From the NCBI GenBank assembly GCA_003235465.1, contig QJWD01000368.1, positions 1 to 6,591 on the forward strand: a stretch of 6,591 nt of DNA, written 5' to 3'. Position 1 is the stretch's first letter. Each line of letters starts with the position of its first letter. Positions 1 to 5,977 of this stretch are shown piece after piece. The notes under the pieces were generated by a model. The model was not told where the DNA came from and made no database searches. It saw nothing but the letters and a program-made list of their open reading frames with translations. The stretch comes from Nitrospirota bacterium. Lineage in GTDB: Bacteria; Nitrospinota; Nitrospinia; Nitrospinales; VA-1. A program made the translations under genes and the position numbers.

Positions 1-1
1 C

Positions 2-445
2 ATCCCGGTGAAGGACGCGTCGGATTTTCAGGCCGGCCAGCAGATCACGGTTTACCACCCCGGCTGGTTCCGTTACGAGGATCACGAGATTCAGAGCATT
101 TCGGGAAACACCATCAACCTGGTGGACTCGAATTTTTCCGGCGGTGGTGATTTCCTCTTCGGCGTCAACGCCCAGCTCATCACCGTAAACAAGTACAACG
201 ACGTCGTGATCAAAAAACAGGGAACCCAGATTCTGCGCTGCATCGACGATACCGCCTGCAGCGGGACGCCCACCATCTTGGTCAACGATGTGTCGAACCT
301 GGTTTTCAACTACGACGGCGCGCCGGGCACGGCGCCGACGACGAAGATCGGCATCACCCTGGGCCTCGTCGACCCCAAGGACCCGGCCGCGGAAATCGAG
401 TTTAAAACCGACGTGACACTGAGAAACCTGGGACTCCACGGTTAA
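2..445 (+). CDS. PilW-like type IV pilus minor pilin, C-terminal part (5' truncated by window edge)
   Basis: The reading frame is open to the left edge and ends at TAA 443-445, so only about the last 147 residues are present. The GTG at position 8 is an internal valine, not a supported start. No N-terminal prepilin helix is visible. The call rests on the C-terminal pattern, a beta-rich stretch ending in VNDVSNLVFNYD, then ITLGLVDP, then TDVTLRNLGLHG. This matches the end of PilW-type prepilin-like proteins, which finish with a 'v..l.f.Y' strand and a 't.v.lRN' strand. PilW-type minor pilins help prime type IV pilus assembly at the inner membrane. The neighbour 14 nt downstream is a PilX-type protein, the usual PilW-PilX gene order, which supports the call. 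Two cysteines lie close together (RCIDDTAC). A related pseudopilin of a type II secretion system cannot be excluded. Confidence 0.68.
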   Translation: MPVKDASDFQAGQQITVYHPGWFRYEDHEIQSISGNTINLVDSNFSGGGDFLFGVNAQLITVNKYNDVVIKKQGTQILRCIDDTACSGTPTILVNDVSNLVFNYDGAPGTAPTTKIGITLGLVDPKDPAAEIEFKTDVTLRNLGLHG

Positions 446-459
446 GAAAGGGGCATGAA
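446..459 (+). promoter_or_regulatory. Shine-Dalgarno site for the PilX-like gene
   Basis: AAAGGGG at 447-453 lies 6 nt before ATG 460, which fixes this start. The whole intergenic gap after the PilW-like stop is 14 nt, so the two genes are cotranscribed and probably translationally coupled. An overlapping ATG-AAA-TGA at 455-463 is too short to matter. Confidence 0.7.
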
Positions 460-1860
460 ATGAACCACACCATTAAAACGCCCCGGCCGCGGTTCAGCGG
501 ATGGGCGAAAAACGAAAATGGCATGGCGCTGGTGACCACGATCTCCCTGCTTCTGGTGCTCGGCCTCCTGGTTGCGGTCACCTCGCAGTGGTCCGCGCAG
601 GACGTCTACCGCACCGCCGAGTACAAAAGGACGCGCGGCGCGTTCTACGTCGCCGAGGCGGGCCTGCAGGACGCCATCAACCACATGAACTACGACGCCA
701 GCGGCGACAGCCCCGGCGCGGCCGCCAATAATTTCCAGAGCGCGCTGACCGCCTGGCCGACGGAATTCACGAACGGCGTGCCGTTCGAGGGCGAGACCTA
801 CACCGTCGCGATCACCGACAACCAGAACGACGACGCCGCCAACGACCCGGCGGTGGACGCCGACCAAACCGTCATCGCCATGGCCACCGGCACCTACAAG
901 GGGAAAAGCGCCACCATCGAGGCGGTGTTGCACCTGCCCCGCTATGTCAACAACGGCGCGGTGGTGGTGGAAGATTCCATCACCGCCAACGGCTCGGGCG
1001 ATATCACCGGCGCTGGCGCGACGATTCATTCCAACGACTCGGTGGTCCTCGGTGGTTCCCTCGACGTCGATTTCGGAGCCACCGCAGTCAACACCTGCAA
1101 CCCGGGCTCCACCGGCATCCCCTGCAACTCCAGTGATGAGTTTAAGAAAGATTTAGTGGTGTTCGAACCGTCCTCCTTCAAGGGTTACGCCGATTATGTG
1201 TTCAAAAGCGACGGAACAATCCTGAAACCTTCAACCGGCGAAGTGTACCGGAAAAACGGTGCCGACTGGAAGGTGGATCTGAACCCGGCGACGCCGGCGG
1301 GTCCTTACGGCGCCACCGAACCCGAGCTTGCCGCATTTTCCTATTTTTCTGGGGGCCTCAACCCGGGCTGGCAGGTCCCTGGTTCCAACCTCCCTTACGA
1401 TGCGGGCCTGGGCAACGGCGACCTGCCCAACAACAAGTTCCTGTATTTCGAGGAAAGCTTCATCGCCAACGGGCAGACTGGCAGCGCAGGCCGGCCCTGG
1501 GCCACGACGATAATTTCCGAAAAAAACTTGTGGTTCAACGGCAACGCCTATCTTCTGAACTGCACAACCTGCGGACCGGATGAGGCGGTGCGGAACCTTT
1601 TCCTGGTGGCTGGGCATGATATTCTCTCGCAGACCTTCGAGCTCGATATCTCGGGCATCATCGTCGCCAAGGAGCATATCTGGCTGGGTGGCGACGCGCT
1701 GTTGACAGGCTATGTGCAGGCGAACAACATCACGCCCTTCCAGAGCAGCCTGGTTACGGACAACAAACTCTCCGGCAATTTCAGCGTGCATTACGATACG
1801 GTGCTCGCGGCGCCGGTCACCGAAGACAAGGTGCGGGTGCTCACCTGGCGCGAAATGTAA
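460..1860 (+). CDS. PilX-type pilus assembly protein with large C-terminal passenger region
   Basis: This 466-aa protein has the PilX N-terminal domain. Residues 1-20 are a polar leader, residues 22-40 (MALVTTISLLLVLGLLVAV) form the hydrophobic helix, and AFYVAEAGLQDAINHM at 61-76 is the typical 'AEAGL' motif. Cleavage by prepilin peptidase after Gly21 is plausible. Position +5 of the mature form is Thr instead of Glu, as is common in PilX-type proteins. The remaining ~390 residues resemble the exposed region of long PilX proteins: an ANGSGDITGAGATIHSND segment (ITG.g..IHSN pattern), then ATTIISEKNLWFNGNAYLL, NLFLVAGHDIL and SGIIVAKEHIWLGGDALLTG. These short repeated strands suggest a beta-solenoid-like fold. 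Two cysteine pairs, one near residues 208-217 and one near 369-372, could form disulfides outside the cytoplasm. The protein probably acts as a minor pilin at the inner membrane or pilus tip. It is far longer than the classical ~170-200-aa PilX, and the passenger function is unknown. Confidence 0.82.
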   Translation: MNHTIKTPRPRFSGWAKNENGMALVTTISLLLVLGLLVAVTSQWSAQDVYRTAEYKRTRGAFYVAEAGLQDAINHMNYDASGDSPGAAANNFQSALTAWPTEFTNGVPFEGETYTVAITDNQNDDAANDPAVDADQTVIAMATGTYKGKSATIEAVLHLPRYVNNGAVVVEDSITANGSGDITGAGATIHSNDSVVLGGSLDVDFGATAVNTCNPGSTGIPCNSSDEFKKDLVVFEPSSFKGYADYVFKSDGTILKPSTGEVYRKNGADWKVDLNPATPAGPYGATEPELAAFSYFSGGLNPGWQVPGSNLPYDAGLGNGDLPNNKFLYFEESFIANGQTGSAGRPWATTIISEKNLWFNGNAYLLNCTTCGPDEAVRNLFLVAGHDILSQTFELDISGIIVAKEHIWLGGDALLTGYVQANNITPFQSSLVTDNKLSGNFSVHYDTVLAAPVTEDKVRVLTWREM

Positions 1861-1903
1861 GCGCCGAATACACCTTCCCTTCCCCAGGGACTTGCATTAT
1901 GGA

Positions 1904-1943
1904 GGCCGGGCGGCGCCAATGCGACCGCCCGGCCGTTCGCATT
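1904..1943 (+). terminator. GC-rich hairpin after the pilin operon, possible terminator
   Basis: GGCCGGGCGG (1904-1913) pairs perfectly with CCGCCCGGCC (1925-1934) around an 11-nt loop, 43 nt after the PilX-like stop. The downstream sequence (GTTCGCATTACCTTCC) has no clean T-run, so intrinsic termination is uncertain. The stem may instead protect the 3' end or work with Rho. A second inverted repeat, AATGCGA (1918-1924) with TCGCATT (1937-1943), uses the loop of the first stem. Confidence 0.5.
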
Positions 1944-1968
1944 ACCTTCCCGCTACGTTTCACCATAC

Positions 1969-1995
1969 TTTTCACCCACGCACTTCTGTTATAAT
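1969..1995 (+). promoter_or_regulatory. Extended -10 sigma70-type promoter for the aldehyde dehydrogenase operon
   Basis: TATAAT at 1990-1995 is a perfect -10 box preceded by TG at 1987-1988, giving the extended -10 form TGtTATAAT. The best -35 candidate is TTTTCA at 1969-1974 (4 of 6 matches, 15-bp spacer), which is weak, as expected when an extended -10 is present. Transcription would start near 2002, leaving a leader of about 130 nt before ATG 2132. The box stands out in an otherwise GC-rich region. Confidence 0.62.
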
Positions 1996-2065
1996 AGCCC
2001 TGCGCGATGGGCCGCGCCCGGGAGAGGGCGTCCTGCGGTCTCTGGCCGTAAGCCCGTTGGCCGGG

Positions 2066-2087
2066 CCGCGCCAACCCGCGGTTTTCT
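2066..2087 (+). terminator. Possible attenuator: short GC stem followed by TTTTCT
   Basis: CCGCG (2066-2070) pairs with CGCGG (2077-2081) across the six-nt loop CCAACC, followed immediately by TTTTCT (2082-2087). G 2063-2065 can add G.U pairs with the T-run. The stem is short and the T-run is only four long, so termination would be partial at best. It lies between the predicted promoter and the aldehyde dehydrogenase start, where a conditional terminator would act. Confidence 0.35.
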
Positions 2088-2111
2088 AAATGTCTTGTCT
2101 GCCGCGTTTCC

Positions 2112-2128
2112 TCACCTCAGGAGGTGAT
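2112..2128 (+). promoter_or_regulatory. Perfect Shine-Dalgarno site inside an inverted repeat
   Basis: AGGAGGTGAT at 2119-2128 is fully complementary to the usual 16S rRNA 3' end, and its AGGAGG core ends 7 nt before ATG 2132. It decides the start of the aldehyde dehydrogenase against the upstream in-frame ATG at 2090, which has no such site. TCACCTC (2112-2118) is the exact reverse complement of GAGGTGA (2121-2127), so the site can fold onto itself (realistically six pairs with a CAGG loop). Confidence 0.75.
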
Positions 2129-2131
2129 GCG

Positions 2132-3616
2132 ATGTCCACGGTGCACAAAAACTTCATCGCCGGCAAGTGGGTTTCATCCCGGTCGAGGGAGACCTTCGCC
2201 AACATCAACCCCGCCAGGCAAAGCGAGGTGGTGGGGCGGTTCCAGCAGTCCACGCCCGAGGATGTCGGGCGCGCGGTTGAGGCGGCCGCCGCCGCCCAGG
2301 CGGGCTGGAAGAAAACCCCCGCGCCCAAGCGCGGCGAGATTTTGTTTCGCGTTGCCGAACTTCTCACGAAGAACAAGGAAGCCCTGGCGAGGGACATGAC
2401 GCGCGAGATGGGCAAGGTGCTGGCGGAGACCCGCGGCGATGTGCAGGAAGCCATCGACATGGGTTACTACGCCGCCGGAGAGGGCCGCCGCCTGATGGGC
2501 GAGACGGTGCCCTCGGAACTCAAGGACAAGTTCTGCATGTCGGTGCGCATGCCGGTGGGGGTGGTGGGGGCCATCACGCCGTGGAATTTTCCCATCGCCA
2601 TTCCGTCGTGGAAGCTGTTCCCGGCGCTGGTGGCGGGCAACACGGTGGTGCTGAAACCGGCGAGCGACACGCCGCTGTCGTCGGTGCATTTTGTCCGCCT
2701 GTTCGAACAGGCGGGCCTGCCGCCGGGAGTGCTGAACCTGGTGACCGGCTCCGGAGACCAGGTGGGCGAGCCCCTCATCGACCACCCGAAGGTGAACCTC
2801 ATATCCTTCACCGGCTCCACCGACACCGGCCGCGTGGTCGCCAGCCATTCGGCCGGGCTGATGAAACCCTATTCGCTCGAGATGGGCGGTAAAAACGCCA
2901 TCATCGTCATGGACGACGCCAACCTGAACCTCGCCCTGGAAGGGGTGATCTGGGGCGCGTTCGGCACGACGGGCCAGCGCTGCACCGCCACCAGCCGGGT
3001 GATCGTGCACAAGAAGGTGATGAAGAAGTTCACCGCCATGCTGGTGGAGAAAACCCGATCGCTCAAGCTTGGCGACGGCCTGAAAGCCGCAACCGATGTC
3101 GGCCCGCTGATCAACGAGGCGCAGAGAAGCAAGGTGGAAGGCTACGTCGCCATCGGCATGGGCGAAGGCGCGCGCCTGGTCGTAGGCGGCGAGCCGGCGG
3201 TGAAGGGCAACCTGAAACAGGGGTTTTTCTTTCAGCCGACGGTGTTCGGCGAGGTGTCGCCCGCGATGCGCATCGCGCAGGAGGAAATCTTCGGGCCGGT
3301 GGTGGCGCTCATCGCCTGCGGCGGCCTTTCCGAGGCTATCGACATTGTCAACGATTCGCGTTTCGGCCTGTCCTCCTCCATCTACACGCAGGACGTGAAC
3401 CGCGCGTTTCAGGCCATCGAGGGGCTGGATACCGGCATTACCTACATCAACGCCTCGACCATCGGGGCCGAAATCCAGCTGCCCTTCGGCGGCACCAAGG
3501 GAACAGGCAACGGCCACCGCGAGGCGGGCACCGCGGCGCTGGATATTTTTACCGAATGGAAATCCGTTTATGTCGATTACAGCGGACGGCTGCAGAAGGC
3601 GCAGATTGAAGACTGA
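2132..3616 (+). CDS. NAD(P)+-dependent aldehyde dehydrogenase (ALDH superfamily)
   Basis: This 494-aa protein is the normal full length for soluble aldehyde dehydrogenases, which oxidise an aldehyde to its carboxylate through a cysteine thiohemiacetal with NAD(P)+. All key elements are present: PWNFP with the oxyanion-hole Asn152, VLKPAS with Lys175, the FTGSTDTG cofactor loop at 226-233, general base Glu250 in LEMGGK, catalytic Cys284 in GQRCTA, and Glu385 in EEIFGP for nicotinamide ribose binding. The C-terminal region [15 protein letters not shown] (440-454) resembles ALDHs acting on semialdehydes (ALDH7-like or alpha-ketoglutarate-semialdehyde-like). The substrate cannot be fixed from sequence. 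No signal peptide is seen, so it is cytoplasmic. The start at 2132 is chosen for its perfect Shine-Dalgarno site; an in-frame ATG at 2090 would add 14 residues unlike the family N-terminus. It heads a probable three-gene operon with a structured leader. Confidence 0.93.
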   Translation: MSTVHKNFIAGKWVSSRSRETFANINPARQSEVVGRFQQSTPEDVGRAVEAAAAAQAGWKKTPAPKRGEILFRVAELLTKNKEALARDMTREMGKVLAETRGDVQEAIDMGYYAAGEGRRLMGETVPSELKDKFCMSVRMPVGVVGAITPWNFPIAIPSWKLFPALVAGNTVVLKPASDTPLSSVHFVRLFEQAGLPPGVLNLVTGSGDQVGEPLIDHPKVNLISFTGSTDTGRVVASHSAGLMKPYSLEMGGKNAIIVMDDANLNLALEGVIWGAFGTTGQRCTATSRVIVHKKVMKKFTAMLVEKTRSLKLGDGLKAATDVGPLINEAQRSKVEGYVAIGMGEGARLVVGGEPAVKGNLKQGFFFQPTVFGEVSPAMRIAQEEIFGPVVALIACGGLSEAIDIVNDSRFGLSSSIYTQDVNRAFQAIEGLDTGITYINASTIGAEIQLPFGGTKGTGNGHREAGTAALDIFTEWKSVYVDYSGRLQKAQIED

Positions 3617-3659
3617 CTCCCCGCGCGCAAGGGGCGCGTGACCAAAGAAAGGCGGCGTT

Positions 3660-4436
3660 ATTTTCAGGTTCTCGGTTTTATCCAGCGGCAGCGGCGGCAA
3701 CTCCCTCTACATCGAAACGGCGGCGAGCCGGGTTCTCATCGACGCGGGACTGAGCGAGAAGAAACTCGCCCTGCGCATGGCCGCCATCGGCCGCGACCTG
3801 GGCGACCTCGACGCGGTGTTCGTGACACACGAACATTCCGACCACGTGCGCGGCATAGGCCCGGTGTGCAGGAAGCACGGCGTGACGCTCCACTGCACCG
3901 AGGGAACCCTAAGAAGGATGAACGGCCAGGTAGGCCGGCTGCCCGGTTTTGTTCCCCTGGCCGAGGGCGCGCCGGTTGTGATCGGCGATTTGACGGTCTT
4001 GCCTTACGCCACCGGGCACGACGCCGAGGAGCCGGTGGCGTTCACGTTTCACGCGGGCGGCCTCAAGCTCGGCCACGCCACCGATCTCGGGCGCGTGACG
4101 AGCGAGGTGGCCGATCGCCTCAGCCTGGCCGACGCGCTCCTGGTGGAGGCCAACCACGACGTCGACATGCTGAACGCGGGCCCCTACCCCTGGCCTCTCA
4201 AGCAGCGCATCAAAAGCGACGTGGGCCACCTGTCCAACGAGGCCTGCGGCGAGCTTCTGGCCCGGACGGTTCATGCGGGTCTTAAAACCGTGGTGCTGAT
4301 GCACTTGAGCGAAACAAACAACCACCCGGAGCTTGCCGCCATCACGGCGCGCCAGGCGCTCGGGGATTCCCCTGCGGATGTGATTCTCGCCCGGCAGGAT
4401 CAACCTACCCCGATGATCGAGATCGCGCCCGCTTAA
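3660..4436 (+). CDS. YycJ/WalJ-like MBL-fold metallo-hydrolase, apparent ATT start
   Basis: This is a 258-aa metallo-beta-lactamase-fold protein close in length and pattern to YycJ/WalJ (about 264 aa). Numbered from ATT 3660, the N-terminal strand FSVLSSGSGGNS (4-15), IDAGLS (27-32), and the metal motif THEHSDH (His57, His59, Asp61, His62) are followed by His120 in GHDAEEP, Asp142 in ATDLG, NHD at 165-167, DVGHLSNE with His190 and HLSETNN with His215. All expected metal ligands appear present. The family includes WalJ of Firmicutes, reported as a DNA exonuclease; related proteins are often annotated as cyclic phosphodiesterases, so the substrate here is open. No ATG, GTG or TTG exists in frame between the TGA at 3639 and ATG 3777, and starting at 3777 would remove the first 39 residues, including core strands. 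ATT 3660 sits 7 nt after a GAAAGG Shine-Dalgarno site and matches the family N-terminus. It begins 43 nt after the aldehyde dehydrogenase gene. Confidence 0.85.
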   Translation: MFRFSVLSSGSGGNSLYIETAASRVLIDAGLSEKKLALRMAAIGRDLGDLDAVFVTHEHSDHVRGIGPVCRKHGVTLHCTEGTLRRMNGQVGRLPGFVPLAEGAPVVIGDLTVLPYATGHDAEEPVAFTFHAGGLKLGHATDLGRVTSEVADRLSLADALLVEANHDVDMLNAGPYPWPLKQRIKSDVGHLSNEACGELLARTVHAGLKTVVLMHLSETNNHPELAAITARQALGDSPADVILARQDQPTPMIEIAPA

Positions 4437-4461
4437 TTCCTCTCCTGTTATGGTGTGATTC

Positions 4462-5784
4462 ATGGAAAACAAGGTGCTGGGCAGTTGGCTGGGCCTCGCT
4501 GTGGGCGATGCCTTGGGCGGTGTGGTGCGCGGCCTGAAGCCGGAAACCATTCGTCAGTGTTTCGGCCGGGTGGACGGCTACAAGGATGTTCGCCCGTTCA
4601 TCGGCAAGGGGGTCAAGCATTACAAGATGGCCGGGCTCTACGGCGTCGAAACCCAGGGCGCGCTGGTGGTGGCCGACACATTGCTTGAGAAGCGCAAAAT
4701 CGACCCGGAGGAATTCTCGCGCTCGTTCGAGGAGCTTGCCGGAACCGGCCCGGAGGGGTATTTCGGCGCTTTCCGCCACGCCGAGAACCCGTTTCGAAGC
4801 GCCGTTTTGTCTCTCATTCAACGCGCCCCCGGCGTGCCCGCCGACGGGCGTGATTTCACCGGCGCGTTTTTGTCGATGGCGGTGCCCATCGCGCTTTACC
4901 GGCCGGACGACCCGGAGCGCCTGCTCGCGGAATGCATCGAGGCGGGGGCGTTGATGAGCCGCCACCCCTGGGAGGTCGTGGGGTTGGCCACGCTGGCGTT
5001 TCTCGTCACCCGTTTGCTCGACACCACCCCCGTGCCGGAGGAACCCCTGGCCGGCAAAACCGCGCGCGCCCTTCTCGCCGAAGCGGCGGACTGGGCCCGT
5101 CGCGCGGGCGAGGCGTATGAGAAAAGCCCGCTTTCTCCCGCCGAGAGTTTTCCTCCCAGGGTCTGGAACGCCCTCGGCGACATTCTCGCGGCTCTCGAGG
5201 CGGGCTGGGGAGAGCCGGTGGAAAAACTTGAAGCGGCGATCACCGGAAAGGCTTCCGAAGCGACGGGGCTTCCCATATCCCACCCCTCGCAGGCCTATGT
5301 GTTGACGCTGCTGCCCCTTTCGATGATGGAGGCTATTCGCGCCGCCGATTTTGCGGGCGCTCTCGAATGGGCGCTCGCCCGCGGCCGGGCGGCGGACAAG
5401 GTGGGCGCGTTCACCGGTGCGCTGGCGGGCGCGCTGCACGGGGCCGAAGGCATTCCGCCGCTGCTCAAGACTGGGCTGGTCAACGCCCGCGAGTTCAAGA
5501 CCCGTGGCGAGGCGCTTACTAAGCGCCAATTTTCCAAGGGCGCGAAGCCCCTCCAGGAGATGGAGTTGGCGCTCACCATGAAGGAGTACGAAGAGGCCCG
5601 CAGGCACCAGGGCAAGGTCCACAAGAAGGCGCCGGCGGCCAAGGCCAAGATGGAGGAGGCGCCGGCGGGCCCGAGAATTCTGCCTGGAAAGGAGGACACG
5701 GCGCGCTGGCGCAAGATGCAGAAGGAGAAAACGCAAAAAAAACGGGACCGCCGGCGCAACCTGGAATCCGGCGAGGACTGGTGA
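4462..5784 (+). CDS. Degenerate ADP-ribosylglycohydrolase (ARH/DraG)-fold protein with basic C-terminal tail
   Basis: This 440-aa protein has the ARH/DraG fold. Residues 6-19 (LGSWLGLAVGDALG) are the family opening motif. MSRHPWEVVG (165-174) corresponds to the 'HTHP' helix and GAFTGALAGALHGAEGIP (315-332) to the last core helix. Classical members use a dinuclear Mg site to remove ADP-ribose from proteins. Here the expected (S/T)DDT motif reads GVET (61-64) and the expected DxDT motif reads AADK (310-313), so by eye only Glu63 and Asp312 remain. It is therefore probably catalytically inactive or altered. Residues ~350-440 lie beyond the usual domain and are rich in Lys, Arg and Glu (for example KEKTQKKRDRRR at 421-432), suggesting a disordered or nucleic-acid-binding tail. 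No signal peptide is seen. The start follows the MBL-fold gene by 25 nt with only a weak GGTG site 7 nt upstream, suggesting coupling. Its real function is unknown. Confidence 0.78.
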   Translation: MENKVLGSWLGLAVGDALGGVVRGLKPETIRQCFGRVDGYKDVRPFIGKGVKHYKMAGLYGVETQGALVVADTLLEKRKIDPEEFSRSFEELAGTGPEGYFGAFRHAENPFRSAVLSLIQRAPGVPADGRDFTGAFLSMAVPIALYRPDDPERLLAECIEAGALMSRHPWEVVGLATLAFLVTRLLDTTPVPEEPLAGKTARALLAEAADWARRAGEAYEKSPLSPAESFPPRVWNALGDILAALEAGWGEPVEKLEAAITGKASEATGLPISHPSQAYVLTLLPLSMMEAIRAADFAGALEWALARGRAADKVGAFTGALAGALHGAEGIPPLLKTGLVNAREFKTRGEALTKRQFSKGAKPLQEMELALTMKEYEEARRHQGKVHKKAPAAKAKMEEAPAGPRILPGKEDTARWRKMQKEKTQKKRDRRRNLESGEDW

Positions 5785-5832
5785 TTATCGCCCTGGGAAA
5801 CCTTCGGCGGAGTGAAAAAAACGCCGCAACTA

Positions 5833-5845
5833 TAAGAAATTCTTA
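5833..5845. repeat. Small perfect inverted repeat TAAGAA-A-TTCTTA, operator-like
   Basis: TAAGAA (5833-5838) and TTCTTA (5840-5845) are exact reverse complements around one A. The element touches the predicted -35 position of the promoter at 5866, the place where a dimeric regulator would bind. No regulator gene is present in the window. Confidence 0.4.
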
Positions 5846-5964
5846 CTCAAACAGGAAATAGGCGTTATAATAAATAGATAGCCGGATGGCGAATTATCCC
5901 GTTGCCAATAATTTACAGTGAACCTCAATCAAAATACTCTATACAGGGAACTATAAATTCAAGG

Positions 5965-5972
5965 TAAGGAGG
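5965..5972 (+). promoter_or_regulatory. Strong Shine-Dalgarno site selecting a GTG start
   Basis: TAAGGAGG at 5965-5972 lies 5 nt before GTG 5978. It supports GTG as the start, and the following residues form a proper signal peptide. Confidence 0.8.
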
Positions 5973-5977
5973 AACCC

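Larger units (their letters stand above)
2002..2131 (+). other. Structured, GC-rich 5' leader of the aldehyde dehydrogenase gene
   Basis: This is the region between the predicted transcription start and the coding start. Visible structure includes hairpin CGCCC (2015-2019)/GGGCG (2026-2030) with a GGGAGA loop. A 10-nt direct repeat GGGCCGCGCC occurs at 2009-2018 and 2063-2072, and there is a possible long-range pairing GCCCGG (2016-2021)/CCGGGC (2061-2066). A terminator-like stem lies at 2066-2087 and a hairpin over the ribosome-binding site at 2112-2127. I could not match it to a known riboswitch class; the TPP, cobalamin and glycine core motifs I looked for are absent. It could be a regulatory leader, a small RNA, or only high-GC folding. 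Confidence 0.35.
5785..5977 (+). promoter_or_regulatory. AT-rich intergenic region with promoter for the exported protein gene
   Basis: This 193-nt gap is clearly more AT-rich than its surroundings. TATAAT at 5866-5871 is a perfect -10 box; the hexamer 17 bp upstream (TTACTC, 5843-5848) is a poor -35. The -10 context GTTATAATA (5864-5872) is identical to that at 1988-1996. Transcription would start near 5878, giving a leader of about 100 nt. No strong intrinsic terminator for the preceding operon was found. Confidence 0.55.

Noticed and set aside
2002..2089. Known structured RNAs: glycine, TPP or cobalamin riboswitch, SRP RNA
   Set aside because: A GGGAGAG stretch recalls the glycine riboswitch, but the conserved second half and other core motifs are missing. 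The SRP core (GGAAGGAAGCAGCC-like) is also absent.
2090..2131. ATG 2090 as the aldehyde dehydrogenase start
   Set aside because: It has no Shine-Dalgarno site and adds 14 residues unlike the family, whereas ATG 2132 follows a perfect site at proper spacing.
2174..3700. A 508-aa open frame on the - strand opposite the aldehyde dehydrogenase
   Set aside because: The + strand carries an unmistakable aldehyde dehydrogenase. The antisense frame is His/Arg/Ala-rich without any family motif, a typical shadow in high-GC DNA.
3638..4285. GTG-initiated + strand frame overlapping the MBL-fold gene
   Set aside because: Its translation is Arg/Pro/Gly-rich with no motifs, while the other frame holds all the metal ligands. 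The GTG is kept only as an alternative start if a frameshift or error exists.
4405..5736. A 443-aa open frame on the - strand opposite the ARH-fold gene
   Set aside because: It is Arg/Leu/Gly-rich, low in complexity and without recognisable motifs, and the + strand frame has clear family features.
5805..5826. CGGCG/CGCCG stem with an A-run as terminator of the ARH operon
   Set aside because: Only five pairs around a 12-nt loop, with the A-run inside the loop and no T-run on the + strand.
5887..5906. Sigma54-like TGGC...TTGC pair
   Set aside because: The two blocks are 15 nt apart start to start instead of the 11 required, so the GG and GC elements are out of register.
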